A DNA stretch of 64,000 nt from Lachnospiraceae bacterium (GCA_017621075.1 JAGATV010000030.1:62001-126000); one strand, 5' to 3'. Counted from the first letter of the stretch, positions 26,484 to 35,367 are shown. Program-made: numbers and translations. Notes: generated by a model from the letters alone, not told the origin.

Positions 26484-26996
26484 ATGAAACTACTGGTCGT
26501 GAATACGTTGTCTGAGCAGAACGAAGCGGCCCGGGCAGCGATCAGGGAACTTAAGGGTATGGTATCCGACTGCAAGGTGATCCATACTTACGAGATGCAG
26601 TTAAAGCCCTGTGTCGGCTGTAATGCCTGCTGGTTGAAGACACCAGGTGTCTGTTCCATTCAGGATGGGTATGAGGAGATCCTAAAGGGGTATATCGAGT
26701 ATGATGCAACGGTCTTTCTGGCGGGGACTGCGCTGAATTTTGTGGATTACCGCATGAAAAATGTGATCGACCGCATCCTGCCCCTGGTGACCATGTATAT
26801 CCACATTGTGGACGGTCAGTGCCGTCATGTGCCCCGTTATGACCGGAAATATCAGTTCGGTCTTTTGTACTTCGGCATAGCGGACGGAGATTATCTGAAT
26901 CAATGGATGGACCGGGTGGCGTTAAATATGGGCGGCAGCAGCCTTGGCGCATTTCCCATTCATCAGGCAAAGGAGGTGCTCTCATGCATCTTGTGA
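26484..26996 (+). CDS. Flavodoxin/NADPH-dependent FMN reductase-like protein with a cysteine motif
   Basis: 170 aa. The N-terminus LLVVNTLSEQNEAA and the CVGCNACWLKTPGVCSIQD segment (residues ~43-61) match the iron-sulfur flavoprotein / NAD(P)H-dependent FMN reductase family, in which this cysteine motif may bind a cluster or metal. It is somewhat short for the family (~180-200 aa). AAGGAGG lies before the ATG. Its end overlaps the next flavodoxin gene by 13 bases, so the two are coupled and may work as a pair. Confidence 0.78.
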   Translation: MKLLVVNTLSEQNEAARAAIRELKGMVSDCKVIHTYEMQLKPCVGCNACWLKTPGVCSIQDGYEEILKGYIEYDATVFLAGTALNFVDYRMKNVIDRILPLVTMYIHIVDGQCRHVPRYDRKYQFGLLYFGIADGDYLNQWMDRVALNMGGSSLGAFPIHQAKEVLSCIL

Positions 26997-27640
26997 TCAT
27001 AAGCGGCGCTACCAGACCCCGGGGAAGGAGCAACACCGCCAAAATCATCGACGCTTTCCAAAAGGGATATAAAGAAGGGGGAAATACTGTAGAAGTCTGG
27101 TATCTCTCTGACAGAAAACAATGGGCCGGGGCGGCGGCAGCCTTTGCAGAGCAGGAGAATATCCTCATTGCCCTGCCCTTGTATGTGGAAAATATCCCGG
27201 GCAGTCTGTTGGAATTTCTTTCCTGTCTGTCTCCCAAGAAAGAGGCGGGAACCAGGCTGGCATTCCTGATCCAGGGGGGCTTTCCGGAAGGCAGTCAGAG
27301 CCGGTGTTGTGAGAGATATCTTGAGACGCTCCCCGGACAGCTTGGGTGCGAGTATGGCGGGACGCTGATCAAGGGCGATATGTTCGGGCTTGGCATGACG
27401 GATGAAAAGAGCCGCAAAAAAATGTTGGAGCCCTTTGTGGAAATGGGTCGTTATTTTGCTGACCATGGTATTTTTGACAAGGAAAAGGCATACTCCTTTG
27501 CGGCACCGGAGTATATGCCCAAGAGCCAGGTACGCTTGTTTCGTCTGATCGGGCACTTTGTCCAGCGCATTTTTATGGGGCGGCTGGCAAAACAAATGGG
27601 ATGTAAGGAGGCATTAGATGCAAAACCTTATGAATGCTGA
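26984..27640 (+). CDS. Flavodoxin-like NAD(P)H oxidoreductase
   Basis: 218 aa with a flavodoxin-like fold. The phosphate-binding loop SGATRPRGRSNTAKII (residues ~6-21) binds FMN, and ILIALPLYVENIPGSLLEFL is the second flavin contact region of the FMN reductase superfamily. ATG 26984 follows AAAGGAGG inside the end of the preceding gene; readings further upstream overlap that gene and have no ribosome binding site. Substrate unknown. Confidence 0.8.
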   Translation: MHLVIISGATRPRGRSNTAKIIDAFQKGYKEGGNTVEVWYLSDRKQWAGAAAAFAEQENILIALPLYVENIPGSLLEFLSCLSPKKEAGTRLAFLIQGGFPEGSQSRCCERYLETLPGQLGCEYGGTLIKGDMFGLGMTDEKSRKKMLEPFVEMGRYFADHGIFDKEKAYSFAAPEYMPKSQVRLFRLIGHFVQRIFMGRLAKQMGCKEALDAKPYEC

Positions 27641-27692
27641 TTGCGTGAATCTGCTGGATGCGGCCGCTTTAAAGAGGATACTCAAAAAGTAA
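27618..27692 (+). CDS. Possible 24-aa small protein
   Basis: A short frame, MQNLMNADCVNLLDAAALKR and four more residues, starting seven bases after TAAGGAGG, within the end of the flavodoxin gene. It ends in basic residues and has an amphipathic middle. The strong, well-placed ribosome binding site is the only support. I do not recognise it. Confidence 0.35.
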   Translation: MQNLMNADCVNLLDAAALKRILKK

Positions 27693-27787
27693 AAAACAGT
27701 TGTCCCCATCACTCTACTTTCCGTAGGTTGTGATATCCTGCAGGAGGATTTAGGATATTCTCATAAAGAGAAAGGAAGGTATCCATT

Positions 27788-28273
27788 ATGAGTTATGTGA
27801 CCGGAAAGACCATCAAAGAGTTGAGGGAAAAGAGAAAGATGACACAAAAGGAGCTTGCAGAAAAGATCAGTGTGAGCGATAAGACCGTATCAAAATGGGA
27901 AACGGAAAAAGGGCTGCCGGATGTGGCGATCGTGGAAGATTTGGCAAAAGCGCTGGGGACCTCCATCACAGAACTGTTGACCGGTGATCTGAGAGAAAAT
28001 GAAAATACATCGGGGAACATGAAAAAGGCATACTTTTTTGTATGCCCGATCTGCGGCAATATCATAACGGCTGTGGGACAGGGCGCTTTTTCCTGCTGCG
28101 GAGTAAATTTGCCAAAGCCGGAGCCTGAAAAGTGTGATGGGGACCATTTGATCTGTCTGGAAGTGGTCAAACTGTACCCGGAACAGGAGATATCAGTGAG
28201 ATTTAGGAAAAAGGGACATGGGATGATCTATGTGTATTGTAACAGGCACGGAATGTTTCAAAAGATGATTTGA
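27788..28273 (+). CDS. XRE-family HTH protein fused to a desulfoferrodoxin (superoxide reductase)-like domain
   Basis: 161 aa. Residues ~8-65 are a Cro/CI helix-turn-helix (KTIKELREKRKMTQKELAEK, SDKTVSKWE). After a linker the sequence turns to CPICGNI (Cys86, Cys89) and SCCG (Cys103, Cys104), the desulforedoxin-type iron site. It then continues to DGDHLI (His120) and YCNRHGMF (Cys151, His154), which resemble the histidine/cysteine ligands of the superoxide reductase active site. Not all four histidines of a catalytic site are evident. I infer a redox- or superoxide-sensing repressor. Its stop is 17 bases before the tandem-HTH gene. Confidence 0.8.
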   Translation: MSYVTGKTIKELREKRKMTQKELAEKISVSDKTVSKWETEKGLPDVAIVEDLAKALGTSITELLTGDLRENENTSGNMKKAYFFVCPICGNIITAVGQGAFSCCGVNLPKPEPEKCDGDHLICLEVVKLYPEQEISVRFRKKGHGMIYVYCNRHGMFQKMI

Positions 28274-28290
28274 GAGGAGATCGCCAAGTG

Positions 28291-29391
28291 ATGGGAAGAA
28301 CGGATCCTATGGACAAAAAAGTACAATATTCCAAAAAGCTGTCTGAAGAACTGGACGAGCTGTGTATCCGTCAATCAGAGCTTGGCAGGGGTGTGGGGAG
28401 AAGCCAGAAAACCATAAGCCGCTATGTGCTGGGCGAGACGCTTCCTGATGAGGAGACGCAAAAAGCGATATCTGAATTTATCGGGGAACGATCGGTATAT
28501 GAAAATTTTCATCATATCCCCTCAGGGGAGTTTGCAAGATTGCTGCAGTTCCTTTTGGATGAATTTAAGGGCGAGATCACCCAGAAACAGCTTGCCAAAA
28601 AGATTGGAAAGTATCAGAAGGACATCAGCTTTTACATAAGCAATACAATAAAGGCGGATACCCGCACACAGCGGGATATTATCAAGGTTTTTTATGATCT
28701 CTGTAAAATAGGATGCGATATGTCTGCCACTCACTTTGGCACGGCGGTGAATCTGAGATATCTGCTTTACGGCGAGGAGGAAGATACGGCCTATCTGTTG
28801 GACACATTGGGTGTTCAGTTCGGTGAACAGGCTGTCTGCAGCCAATTTGTACAATATTATCTCACCCTGCCCGGCACGCTGCAGAGATTTATCTTAGAGC
28901 ATTTTGATGCATTTTATGATCAGAACCTGGAAAGCATCTTGGAAACCGATTTTCAATATCTCTCTTACGGCATAGAACTTTTTCGGCAGCTTTCGGAAAA
29001 GAAAAAGAAAATCATAGTGGATGAGCTGGAAAGGGATGCTTTTATGGGATTTCCGGCAAGCCCCAGGGAGCGCTGGTTTTATAAGCTGCTGACATCTTAC
29101 CGCAATGTCATAGCCTTTGACCTTTCTGAATGGATGCAGGAAAGGTGTTATCCCATCATGGACATAAAGGAGAGACAGAATGTGATCCGGAGGATCGAAT
29201 CCCGTATCGGTATGGGGGTAACCGAGGACAGGGATATCATTCGTGAGGTGAAGTTTAAGCTTAGGATGACGCAATATGAATGGTATCTGTGGTCACTTTT
29301 TCTGATCTATCAGTTTCAGGGGAAGGACCTGTTCCTGCTTTGCAACAGGATGATAGAAATCATCCATGACGCTCCACCTACGATAGACTGA
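28291..29391 (+). CDS. Protein with two HTH-like motifs, unknown function
   Basis: 366 aa from ATG 28291, which follows GAGGAG at a long 11-base distance; a TTG at 28270 is an alternative. Two helix-turn-helix-like segments are visible: QSELGRGVGRSQKTISRYV (residues ~23-41) and ITQKQLAKKIGKYQKDISFY (~91-110). The second half is helical, rich in aromatic and charged residues, and has no motif I recognise. It sits between the HTH-desulfoferrodoxin gene and the ClpX-like ATPase, all in one direction. Confidence 0.65.
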   Translation: MGRTDPMDKKVQYSKKLSEELDELCIRQSELGRGVGRSQKTISRYVLGETLPDEETQKAISEFIGERSVYENFHHIPSGEFARLLQFLLDEFKGEITQKQLAKKIGKYQKDISFYISNTIKADTRTQRDIIKVFYDLCKIGCDMSATHFGTAVNLRYLLYGEEEDTAYLLDTLGVQFGEQAVCSQFVQYYLTLPGTLQRFILEHFDAFYDQNLESILETDFQYLSYGIELFRQLSEKKKKIIVDELERDAFMGFPASPRERWFYKLLTSYRNVIAFDLSEWMQERCYPIMDIKERQNVIRRIESRIGMGVTEDRDIIREVKFKLRMTQYEWYLWSLFLIYQFQGKDLFLLCNRMIEIIHDAPPTID

Positions 29392-29428
29392 CTAAAATTG
29401 GTATTATTACAGTATTCTATAATGGTCA

Positions 29429-29458
29429 TAGACATCCTCTGCTGCAGAATGTTATAAA
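29429..29458 (+). promoter_or_regulatory. Putative promoter of the ClpX-like ATPase gene
   Basis: TAGACA (29429-29434), an 18-bp spacer and TATAAA (29453-29458), 44 bases before the start. A TATAAT at 29420-29425 also exists but lacks a well-spaced -35. Confidence 0.5.
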
Positions 29459-29501
29459 TAGAAGCGTAACAAGAAGCAAAAGCACAGAGGAGAGATACAG
29501 T

Positions 29502-31109
29502 ATGGCAATCCCACAAAATAATTTCCGGTTTTCGATGGAGTCTTTTAGAGGATCCGGCGCAGAAAGGATGGTACTCGACCATTCTTCCTTTGCCCGGCTT
29601 GACAGCGGAATCTATGCGCTGCGAAAAGTGGGCAGTGACCTGGTGGTTTGTTCCGCAAAAGAGAAGGAGCTTCCTGTATGTGAATTTATGAAGAACAGGG
29701 ACAAGGGCAACTATATGCTTGAGAAAAAGGAGGGAAAGGCACTTCTGCTTTTACCGCCTGAGGATCGGGCGTATAAGTATGATTTTTTTGACAGCCAGGA
29801 GGAATACCGGGTTATCATCGACTGCCTGAAAAGCTGTACGGAATGTACCGATATAGCCTTGTGCTGCGACCATGACGGCAGGGTTGTGGGAATGTCCGAT
29901 CTGTCAGGGCGCAAGCTCAAGCTTTTTTCTTTTGAAGCAAGCAAGGATATCGGTGAAATCATATCCTTCCGGGAACTGGAGGAACAGTATATCAAGGGTG
30001 ATCTCGGCAGATATATGCACGGGATTCTGGAAAAACTCCCGCCCAAAGAGGTCCTCCGTTACTGCCAGAAGAGGATACAGGGGCAGGGAACACAGCTCAA
30101 AGCCGCCGTATATCAGGTTTACCGATATATGCAGGATGTGGCAGACGGGGATGATTTTCAGGCTCAAAACTGGGTCCTGACAGCGCCCAGCGGCTCCGGG
30201 AAGACAGAATTTTACAGGGCTGTCCGGGATCTGTTTGCATACTACAAAATCCCTATTCCGGTCGTCCAGATCGATCTGAGCCAGATAACCGAGACGGGAT
30301 ACAAAGGGAGCAATGTTTCTACCATACCGGAGCGTATTCTTGCGGAAAGACCGAATGCAAAGGGGATAGGAATCTGTTTCCTTGATGAAGCGGACAAGAA
30401 GTGTGTTCCCAGCTATGAGTCCCATGGCATGAATGTAAATGCGGCGGTTCAGGCCAATCTGCTTACTCTGTTAGAAGGCAGCAGGCTGAAGGTGGAAGCG
30501 GATGATGAAAAAAGGGATTTTGATTCCGGGCATACCATGTTTGTGCTGATGGGAGCTTTTCAGGGCATCAGAGAGCAAAAGCAGAAGGCGGAGAAGAAGC
30601 CGCGGCAGCTGGGCTTTGTTACCTGCTGCGAAGACACAGACAGTGCAGATAAGGCAGACGCTACAGACAGGGTGTCAGACTGCTTTTATGAGGATCTGTC
30701 CTTGCAGGATCTGGTGGATTTCGGAATGCAGGAGGAGCTTGCCGGGCGCATCGTGCAGATCGTGAACTTTCATAAGCTGTCCCGGGAGGATATGCTGGTT
30801 CTCATCCGGGATAAGGTTAAGGAGATCTCAGAAGAGATCAGAATTGATATCGACATCACAGAATCTGCCGCAGAGGAATTTGTGGATGTTTCCTTTGGAA
30901 GCCTTGGGGTGAGGCGCCCCATGAACATGATAAGGGCGCTTGTCCAAAACAAGGTTGCGGAGGTGTTCTTTGAGGGAAAATTCGACAGTGACAAGGACAC
31001 AGTGGTGATCGATTCCCTCAAAACTGCAAGAATAGAGAGAGGACGAGGAGAAAATGACAAGGAAACAGATCGTAAGAAAAGAATGCCGGGGGAGGAGAAG
31101 TCTGCGTAA
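29502..31109 (+). CDS. ClpX-like AAA+ ATPase with a novel N-terminal domain
   Basis: 535 aa. Residues ~205-480 are a Clp/HslU-type AAA+ module: Walker A APSGSGKTEF (~218-227), a pore-loop-region segment TGYKGSN, Walker B ICFLDEADKK (~291-300), LMGAFQGI (compare ClpX GAFDG) and GVRRPMNMIRAL (sensor 2). The ClpX zinc domain is absent. Instead there are ~200 residues I do not recognise, with several cysteines (CLKSCTECTDIALCC). No IGF-type loop for ClpP docking is evident. RBS GAGGAG. The 3' end overlaps the lipoprotein gene by 56 bases. Confidence 0.78.
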   Translation: MAIPQNNFRFSMESFRGSGAERMVLDHSSFARLDSGIYALRKVGSDLVVCSAKEKELPVCEFMKNRDKGNYMLEKKEGKALLLLPPEDRAYKYDFFDSQEEYRVIIDCLKSCTECTDIALCCDHDGRVVGMSDLSGRKLKLFSFEASKDIGEIISFRELEEQYIKGDLGRYMHGILEKLPPKEVLRYCQKRIQGQGTQLKAAVYQVYRYMQDVADGDDFQAQNWVLTAPSGSGKTEFYRAVRDLFAYYKIPIPVVQIDLSQITETGYKGSNVSTIPERILAERPNAKGIGICFLDEADKKCVPSYESHGMNVNAAVQANLLTLLEGSRLKVEADDEKRDFDSGHTMFVLMGAFQGIREQKQKAEKKPRQLGFVTCCEDTDSADKADATDRVSDCFYEDLSLQDLVDFGMQEELAGRIVQIVNFHKLSREDMLVLIRDKVKEISEEIRIDIDITESAAEEFVDVSFGSLGVRRPMNMIRALVQNKVAEVFFEGKFDSDKDTVVIDSLKTARIERGRGENDKETDRKKRMPGEEKSA

Positions 31110-31665
31110 GAAACTGGCAGGAGCGGTTGCGGCAGCGGCTTTAGTCTTGCTGTCTGCCGGCTGCGGGGGGCCGGATGTGACCAAGACGCCCACCGTGGAG
31201 GAGGCTTATGCGGTGGTGATCGGTGAGTACTATGCTGCCATTGAGCAGGAGTGGGACAGCGCAGAGCTGATGGAAGGCGGCCTCAATTACCTGGTTGCCC
31301 AGTGTTATGGGGATGCCCCTCTGGAAAACACCGGCTATGCCATAACGGACCTGAACGGGGATGGTACAGAGGAACTTCTGATCGGTTCCAGGGTGGAAGA
31401 CGATTTCTTTGGCTGCATGATCTTTGCACTGTATACACTGGATGAAAAAGGGGTACACCGTCTGGTATTTGACAGCGGTGAGCGCAACCGCTATTACTAT
31501 GCGGGTGAGAACCGCTTTGCCAATCTGGGCTCCTGCGGGTTTAACGAGAGCTTTGAAACCACACTGAAATTTGAAGACGGGGAGATGATCGACATGGCCT
31601 ATACCACGCCCCCGGCTGAGTATGTGCAGCCAAAGCTCACACCTTTTTGTGAGTGGGTAAAGTGA
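31054..31665 (+). CDS. Lipoprotein, unknown function
   Basis: 203 aa with a basic N-terminus, a hydrophobic signal and lipobox LLSAGC (Cys ~36), so it is lipid-anchored outside the cell membrane. The mature part contains ITDLNGDGTEELLIG, a calcium-binding-like loop common in Clostridial surface lipoproteins. The start follows GAGGAG and overlaps the ATPase gene by 56 bases in another frame. No enzymatic motif is seen. Confidence 0.78.
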   Translation: MTRKQIVRKECRGRRSLRKKLAGAVAAAALVLLSAGCGGPDVTKTPTVEEAYAVVIGEYYAAIEQEWDSAELMEGGLNYLVAQCYGDAPLENTGYAITDLNGDGTEELLIGSRVEDDFFGCMIFALYTLDEKGVHRLVFDSGERNRYYYAGENRFANLGSCGFNESFETTLKFEDGEMIDMAYTTPPAEYVQPKLTPFCEWVK

Positions 31666-31730
31666 GATGCCGCCTGTTTCAGACTCGGACTTTATTGCGG
31701 TAAATAATTTCGGAATTGTGTTAAATAGTG

Positions 31731-31760
31731 TTAAGAGTCCGGGACGTGACGTGATATAAT
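31731..31760 (+). promoter_or_regulatory. Putative promoter of the araC-family gene
   Basis: TTAAGA (31731-31736), an 18-bp spacer and a perfect TATAAT (31755-31760), 38 bases before the start. Confidence 0.55.
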
Positions 31761-31798
31761 GAATATCGTCAGGTTGTATTTGTAAGGAGGGCCAAGGA

Positions 31799-32722
31799 AT
31801 GTCTGAGAAAAAAGCAAACCGCTGTTGTCCGAGATATTCGGATATACCTGATATCAGGGAGGACGGCTCGGAAAACATCCGCTATGACAATCCTGATTTT
31901 CCCCTTTTCTGCAGGCGCAATTTTATTCCCCGGAAGAGAATCCTCCCGGGGATGTCGGTGCATTGGCACAGTGACGTGGAATTCATTTATATCAAAAAAG
32001 GGAGCGCTTCCTATCAGCTGAACGGCTGTGTCGTCAGAATGCAGGAAGGCGAGGGGATCTTTGTAAACTCCCGGCAGCTTCACATGCTGATTTTAGATGA
32101 TAATGAGTGCCTGCTGGACTGCATTATCTTCCACCCCATGCTGCTCTGCGCTTCAAAGCATATTGAGGAAAAGTTTGTGTATCCCGTTATCTCAAATGCG
32201 TCTGCACCTTATGTGATGCTACACGAAAGTGTGCCCTGGGAAAGGGAGGTGCTTACAAGGCTAAGCCTGCTGTATGAGCTTTCTAACCGGGGGGACTGCG
32301 AATTGGAAATGCTAAAGACTGTCTACGATATCTGGGCGCTTCTTAGCCACAACATTCCGAAAAAGCCCTCAAAGAGCAATGAATATGACGGCGGCTTTGA
32401 GATCATCAAGAGAATGATCGCTTATATCGAGGAACATTACAGAGAGACCGTGACCCTCGATCTGTTGTGCAGGGCGGGGGGAGTAGGCAGAACGGCATGC
32501 ACAAAGCTTTTTCAGAAATATGTCAACACAACTCCCATCGATTATGTAAGGCGCTACCGCATAGCAAAGAGCATAGAGCTTTTACAGAGCACCGATAAGA
32601 CGGTAACGGAGATCGCTTATGAAACAGGGTTCGCAGGGGTGAGCTTTTTTGCCAAAACCTTTAAGAAAGCCACGGGGATAACCCCGGGACAACTGAGAAA
32701 AGGAGGGTGGATGGATGTTTGA
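31799..32722 (+). CDS. AraC-family transcriptional regulator
   Basis: 307 aa. The N-terminal cupin-like sensor (HWHSDVEFIYIKKGSASYQLNG) is followed by two C-terminal helix-turn-helix motifs (residues ~215-303), ending VTEIAYETGFAGVSFFAKTFKKATGITPGQ, the AraC signature. Start ATG 31799 after AAGGAGG. The stop overlaps the first ABC permease gene by eight bases, so the regulator and the exporter form one unit. The sensed compound is unknown. Confidence 0.9.
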   Translation: MSEKKANRCCPRYSDIPDIREDGSENIRYDNPDFPLFCRRNFIPRKRILPGMSVHWHSDVEFIYIKKGSASYQLNGCVVRMQEGEGIFVNSRQLHMLILDDNECLLDCIIFHPMLLCASKHIEEKFVYPVISNASAPYVMLHESVPWEREVLTRLSLLYELSNRGDCELEMLKTVYDIWALLSHNIPKKPSKSNEYDGGFEIIKRMIAYIEEHYRETVTLDLLCRAGGVGRTACTKLFQKYVNTTPIDYVRRYRIAKSIELLQSTDKTVTEIAYETGFAGVSFFAKTFKKATGITPGQLRKGGWMDV

Positions 32723-33521
32723 CGGAGCTTTGGACAAATATCTGTTTGTCTACAAAACCCGCATTATCCGCAGTTTTACCTATAAGTTTGAAGTATACGG
32801 CAATATTCTGATGCAGGTGATCATCATGATCACCACTGCTTTTTTCTGGAAGGCGCTGTTTGGGAGCGAAACCTTCGGGAACGGCATAACGGCGGACAGT
32901 ATGCTGACCTATACCGTGATGTCCTCGGTGCTGTCGGTACTGTTTACAACGGGAGTGGAGAGAAGGATGCAGCAAAGTGTGGAGAAGGGAAGTATTGCCA
33001 TCGATATGATGCGTCCCGTGAATGTGTTTGGCGTATTTCTGGCGGAGGATCTGGGAAGCCTTACGGCACTTCTCGTTCAGAATCTGCTACCGATACTGCT
33101 TTTGGGCAGTCTGCTCATTCAAGTCCCGGTTATCGCATCGCCATCGGCGATCCCCCTGTTTGCGGTGAGTCTGGTCCTTTCCATGGGGATCAATTGGCTT
33201 ATGGCGGCAATATTCGGTATGTGGGCGTTTACGGCCATATCTATGGACGCACTTTTTCAGGCAAAAAAGCATCTGATAAGGCTTCTGTCGGGAAGTATCA
33301 TCCCGATATGGTTCTTTCCCAAATGGCTTGCGGACATCCTGAATGCACTTCCGTTTGTGTATATTTATCAGCTTCCGCTTGATATCTATATCGGAAGTGC
33401 AACGGATGAGGAGATATACAGCCGGATCCTGTTGCAGCTTGTGTGGGCTTTGGTGCTTGCGGCGCTGTTTTGTCTGCTTTCCAAAAGGGTGCTGAAAAAG
33501 GTTTTGGTGCAGGGGGGCTGA
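32715..33521 (+). CDS. ABC-2 type permease, DUF990-like (first subunit)
   Basis: 268 aa with six hydrophobic segments. The N-terminal LFVYKTRIIRSFTYKFEVYG and the membrane pattern resemble the ABC-2 exporter permeases of the DUF990 type, which occur as pairs with one ATPase. ATG 32715 follows AGGAGG. Only two bases separate it from the second permease gene. Confidence 0.82.
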   Translation: MFDGALDKYLFVYKTRIIRSFTYKFEVYGNILMQVIIMITTAFFWKALFGSETFGNGITADSMLTYTVMSSVLSVLFTTGVERRMQQSVEKGSIAIDMMRPVNVFGVFLAEDLGSLTALLVQNLLPILLLGSLLIQVPVIASPSAIPLFAVSLVLSMGINWLMAAIFGMWAFTAISMDALFQAKKHLIRLLSGSIIPIWFFPKWLADILNALPFVYIYQLPLDIYIGSATDEEIYSRILLQLVWALVLAALFCLLSKRVLKKVLVQGG

Positions 33522-33523
33522 GG

Positions 33524-34348
33524 ATGAAGAAAATAGGTTCTGCTTTTGCATATTATCTGGGTGTTACAATGTGCAATATCAAAATGGCTCTGCTCACGAT
33601 TGTGGAATATCCGTCAAATATCCTGGGCTGGGTGATCTCAAACCCCATTCAGTTCCTGCTGGGGTTTGCAACGATCAAATTTGTTGTGGAGCAGTTTGGC
33701 GGGATAAACGGATGGAGTTACGGACAGCTTGCATTTTTGTACGGGATCTCCGTTCTCTCCCATGCATTTTCCATGATCTTTTTTGTGCAGGGCTGGTTTA
33801 TGGGATTTTTTGTGATAGAGGGGGAGTTTGACCGTTTCCTGACAAGACCCTTAAGTGTCCTGTATCAGTTTTTCTTTACCAATATCAATGTTTTCGGGTT
33901 TACCGACCTGATCCCCGGCATCCTTGTGTTTCTATACGGCTGTGCAAAGACGGGCTTTTCCTTCACGGCTTCAAACATGGTGGGGATCATGGCGCTGCTT
34001 ATAGGCGCCACACTGATACGGGGCGGTATCTATATCCTGCTCGGCACCACCTCCTTCTGGACGAAAAGCGCCAACGATTTCGGGCAGTTTGTGCAGGAAA
34101 TATTTGACAAGACCACAATGTATCCGCTGTCCATGTACCCGGAAGCCATGCAGTTGATACTCACCTTTCTTATCCCCATAGGCTGGGTATCCTTCTACCC
34201 TGTGTCGGAGCTTATGGGAATTGAAACCGCATTTTCCGCAGGCGGTATGGGGGTATGGATCACCCTCGGTGTAGGCATTGTCACCATGATCGCAGCGGGA
34301 CTTGTATTCAGGATAGGCTTAAGAAGGTACGAGAGCGCCGGAAACTGA
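33524..34348 (+). CDS. ABC-2 type permease, DUF990-like (second subunit)
   Basis: 274 aa, six hydrophobic segments. EGEFDRFLTRPLSVLYQ and ELMGIETAF match the second permease of the same exporter type. ATG 33524 follows GGGGGG, with the previous stop codon between. It probably pairs with the preceding permease, with the downstream ATPase powering export of an unknown substrate. Confidence 0.82.
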   Translation: MKKIGSAFAYYLGVTMCNIKMALLTIVEYPSNILGWVISNPIQFLLGFATIKFVVEQFGGINGWSYGQLAFLYGISVLSHAFSMIFFVQGWFMGFFVIEGEFDRFLTRPLSVLYQFFFTNINVFGFTDLIPGILVFLYGCAKTGFSFTASNMVGIMALLIGATLIRGGIYILLGTTSFWTKSANDFGQFVQEIFDKTTMYPLSMYPEAMQLILTFLIPIGWVSFYPVSELMGIETAFSAGGMGVWITLGVGIVTMIAAGLVFRIGLRRYESAGN

Positions 34349-34362
34349 CAGGAGGGATATCT

Positions 34363-35334
34363 ATGATAACAGTAAGGGATCTATATAAGGAATACCGGGT
34401 CACGGAAAGGGGCAGAGGGCTCGGTGGCACACTGAAAGCACTTTTCAAACAGGAAGAGAAGATCATAAAGGCTGTAAACGGACTGGATTTCTATGTGGGA
34501 AAGGGCGAGATCGTGGGCTTTATCGGACCTAACGGCTCCGGGAAGAGCACTACCATAAAAATGATGACGGGTATACTCGCTCCGACATCGGGGGAGGTGC
34601 TCATCGACGGGCGCAATATCACAAGATACCGCAAGGAGGCAGTGCGTGATATCGGTGTGGTATTCGGGCAGCGCACCCAGCTGAATTGGGATCTGCGTCT
34701 GGAGGAGAGCTTTGAACTGCTCCGTCATATTTACAGAATAGAGAAAAAGGATTACCGGGAAACCCTTGAGGTGATGGATTCGATACTGGGAGTAGGGGAG
34801 CTTCTGAATAAGCCTGTGCGTCAGATGTCGCTGGGACAGAGAGTGAAAGGCGATCTCACTGCAGCAATGCTGCATTCCCCGAAGGTGCTTTTCCTTGACG
34901 AGCCGACCATAGGACTTGATGTCGGCTCCAAATATGCGCTCCGCAAGTTCATAAAGGAGATCAACGCCATCAAGGGCACTACCGTCATTCTCACAACCCA
35001 TGACCTGGGAGATATACAGGAGCTTTGCGAAAGGCTCATTATCATCAATGGCGGCGTTATGATGGAGGACGGTAATCTTTCAGAGATCGTTGAGAGAATA
35101 GCGCCTTACCGCACCCTGGCAGTGGAATATTACGACGCCGTAGTCCCCGAACATGCGAAGGCGGAGATCCTGTCGGTATCGGACAATGTGGTCCGGTATA
35201 AGTTTATGAAGGCCGATATGACCGCCGCAGAGCTTATAAGGGATCTGTCGGAACTGTATCCGATCAAGGACGTAGGGATAGAGGAAGCGGGAATTGATGA
35301 TATTATCAGAATCGCATATGAAATGAAAAAATAG
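34363..35334 (+). CDS. ABC transporter ATP-binding protein (ABC-2 exporter)
   Basis: 323 aa. Walker A FIGPNGSGKSTT (residues ~56-67), Q-loop in VFGQRTQLNWDL, signature MSLGQR (in place of LSGGQ), Walker B VLFLDEPTIGLD and switch TTHD. The C-terminal ~80 residues are an accessory domain common in drug and lipid exporters. ATG 34363 follows GGAGGG, 14 bases after the permease stop. Confidence 0.92.
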   Translation: MITVRDLYKEYRVTERGRGLGGTLKALFKQEEKIIKAVNGLDFYVGKGEIVGFIGPNGSGKSTTIKMMTGILAPTSGEVLIDGRNITRYRKEAVRDIGVVFGQRTQLNWDLRLEESFELLRHIYRIEKKDYRETLEVMDSILGVGELLNKPVRQMSLGQRVKGDLTAAMLHSPKVLFLDEPTIGLDVGSKYALRKFIKEINAIKGTTVILTTHDLGDIQELCERLIIINGGVMMEDGNLSEIVERIAPYRTLAVEYYDAVVPEHAKAEILSVSDNVVRYKFMKADMTAAELIRDLSELYPIKDVGIEEAGIDDIIRIAYEMKK

Positions 35335-35367
35335 GGATCTGTAATGAAAAATGCAGACAGGCAGTTG

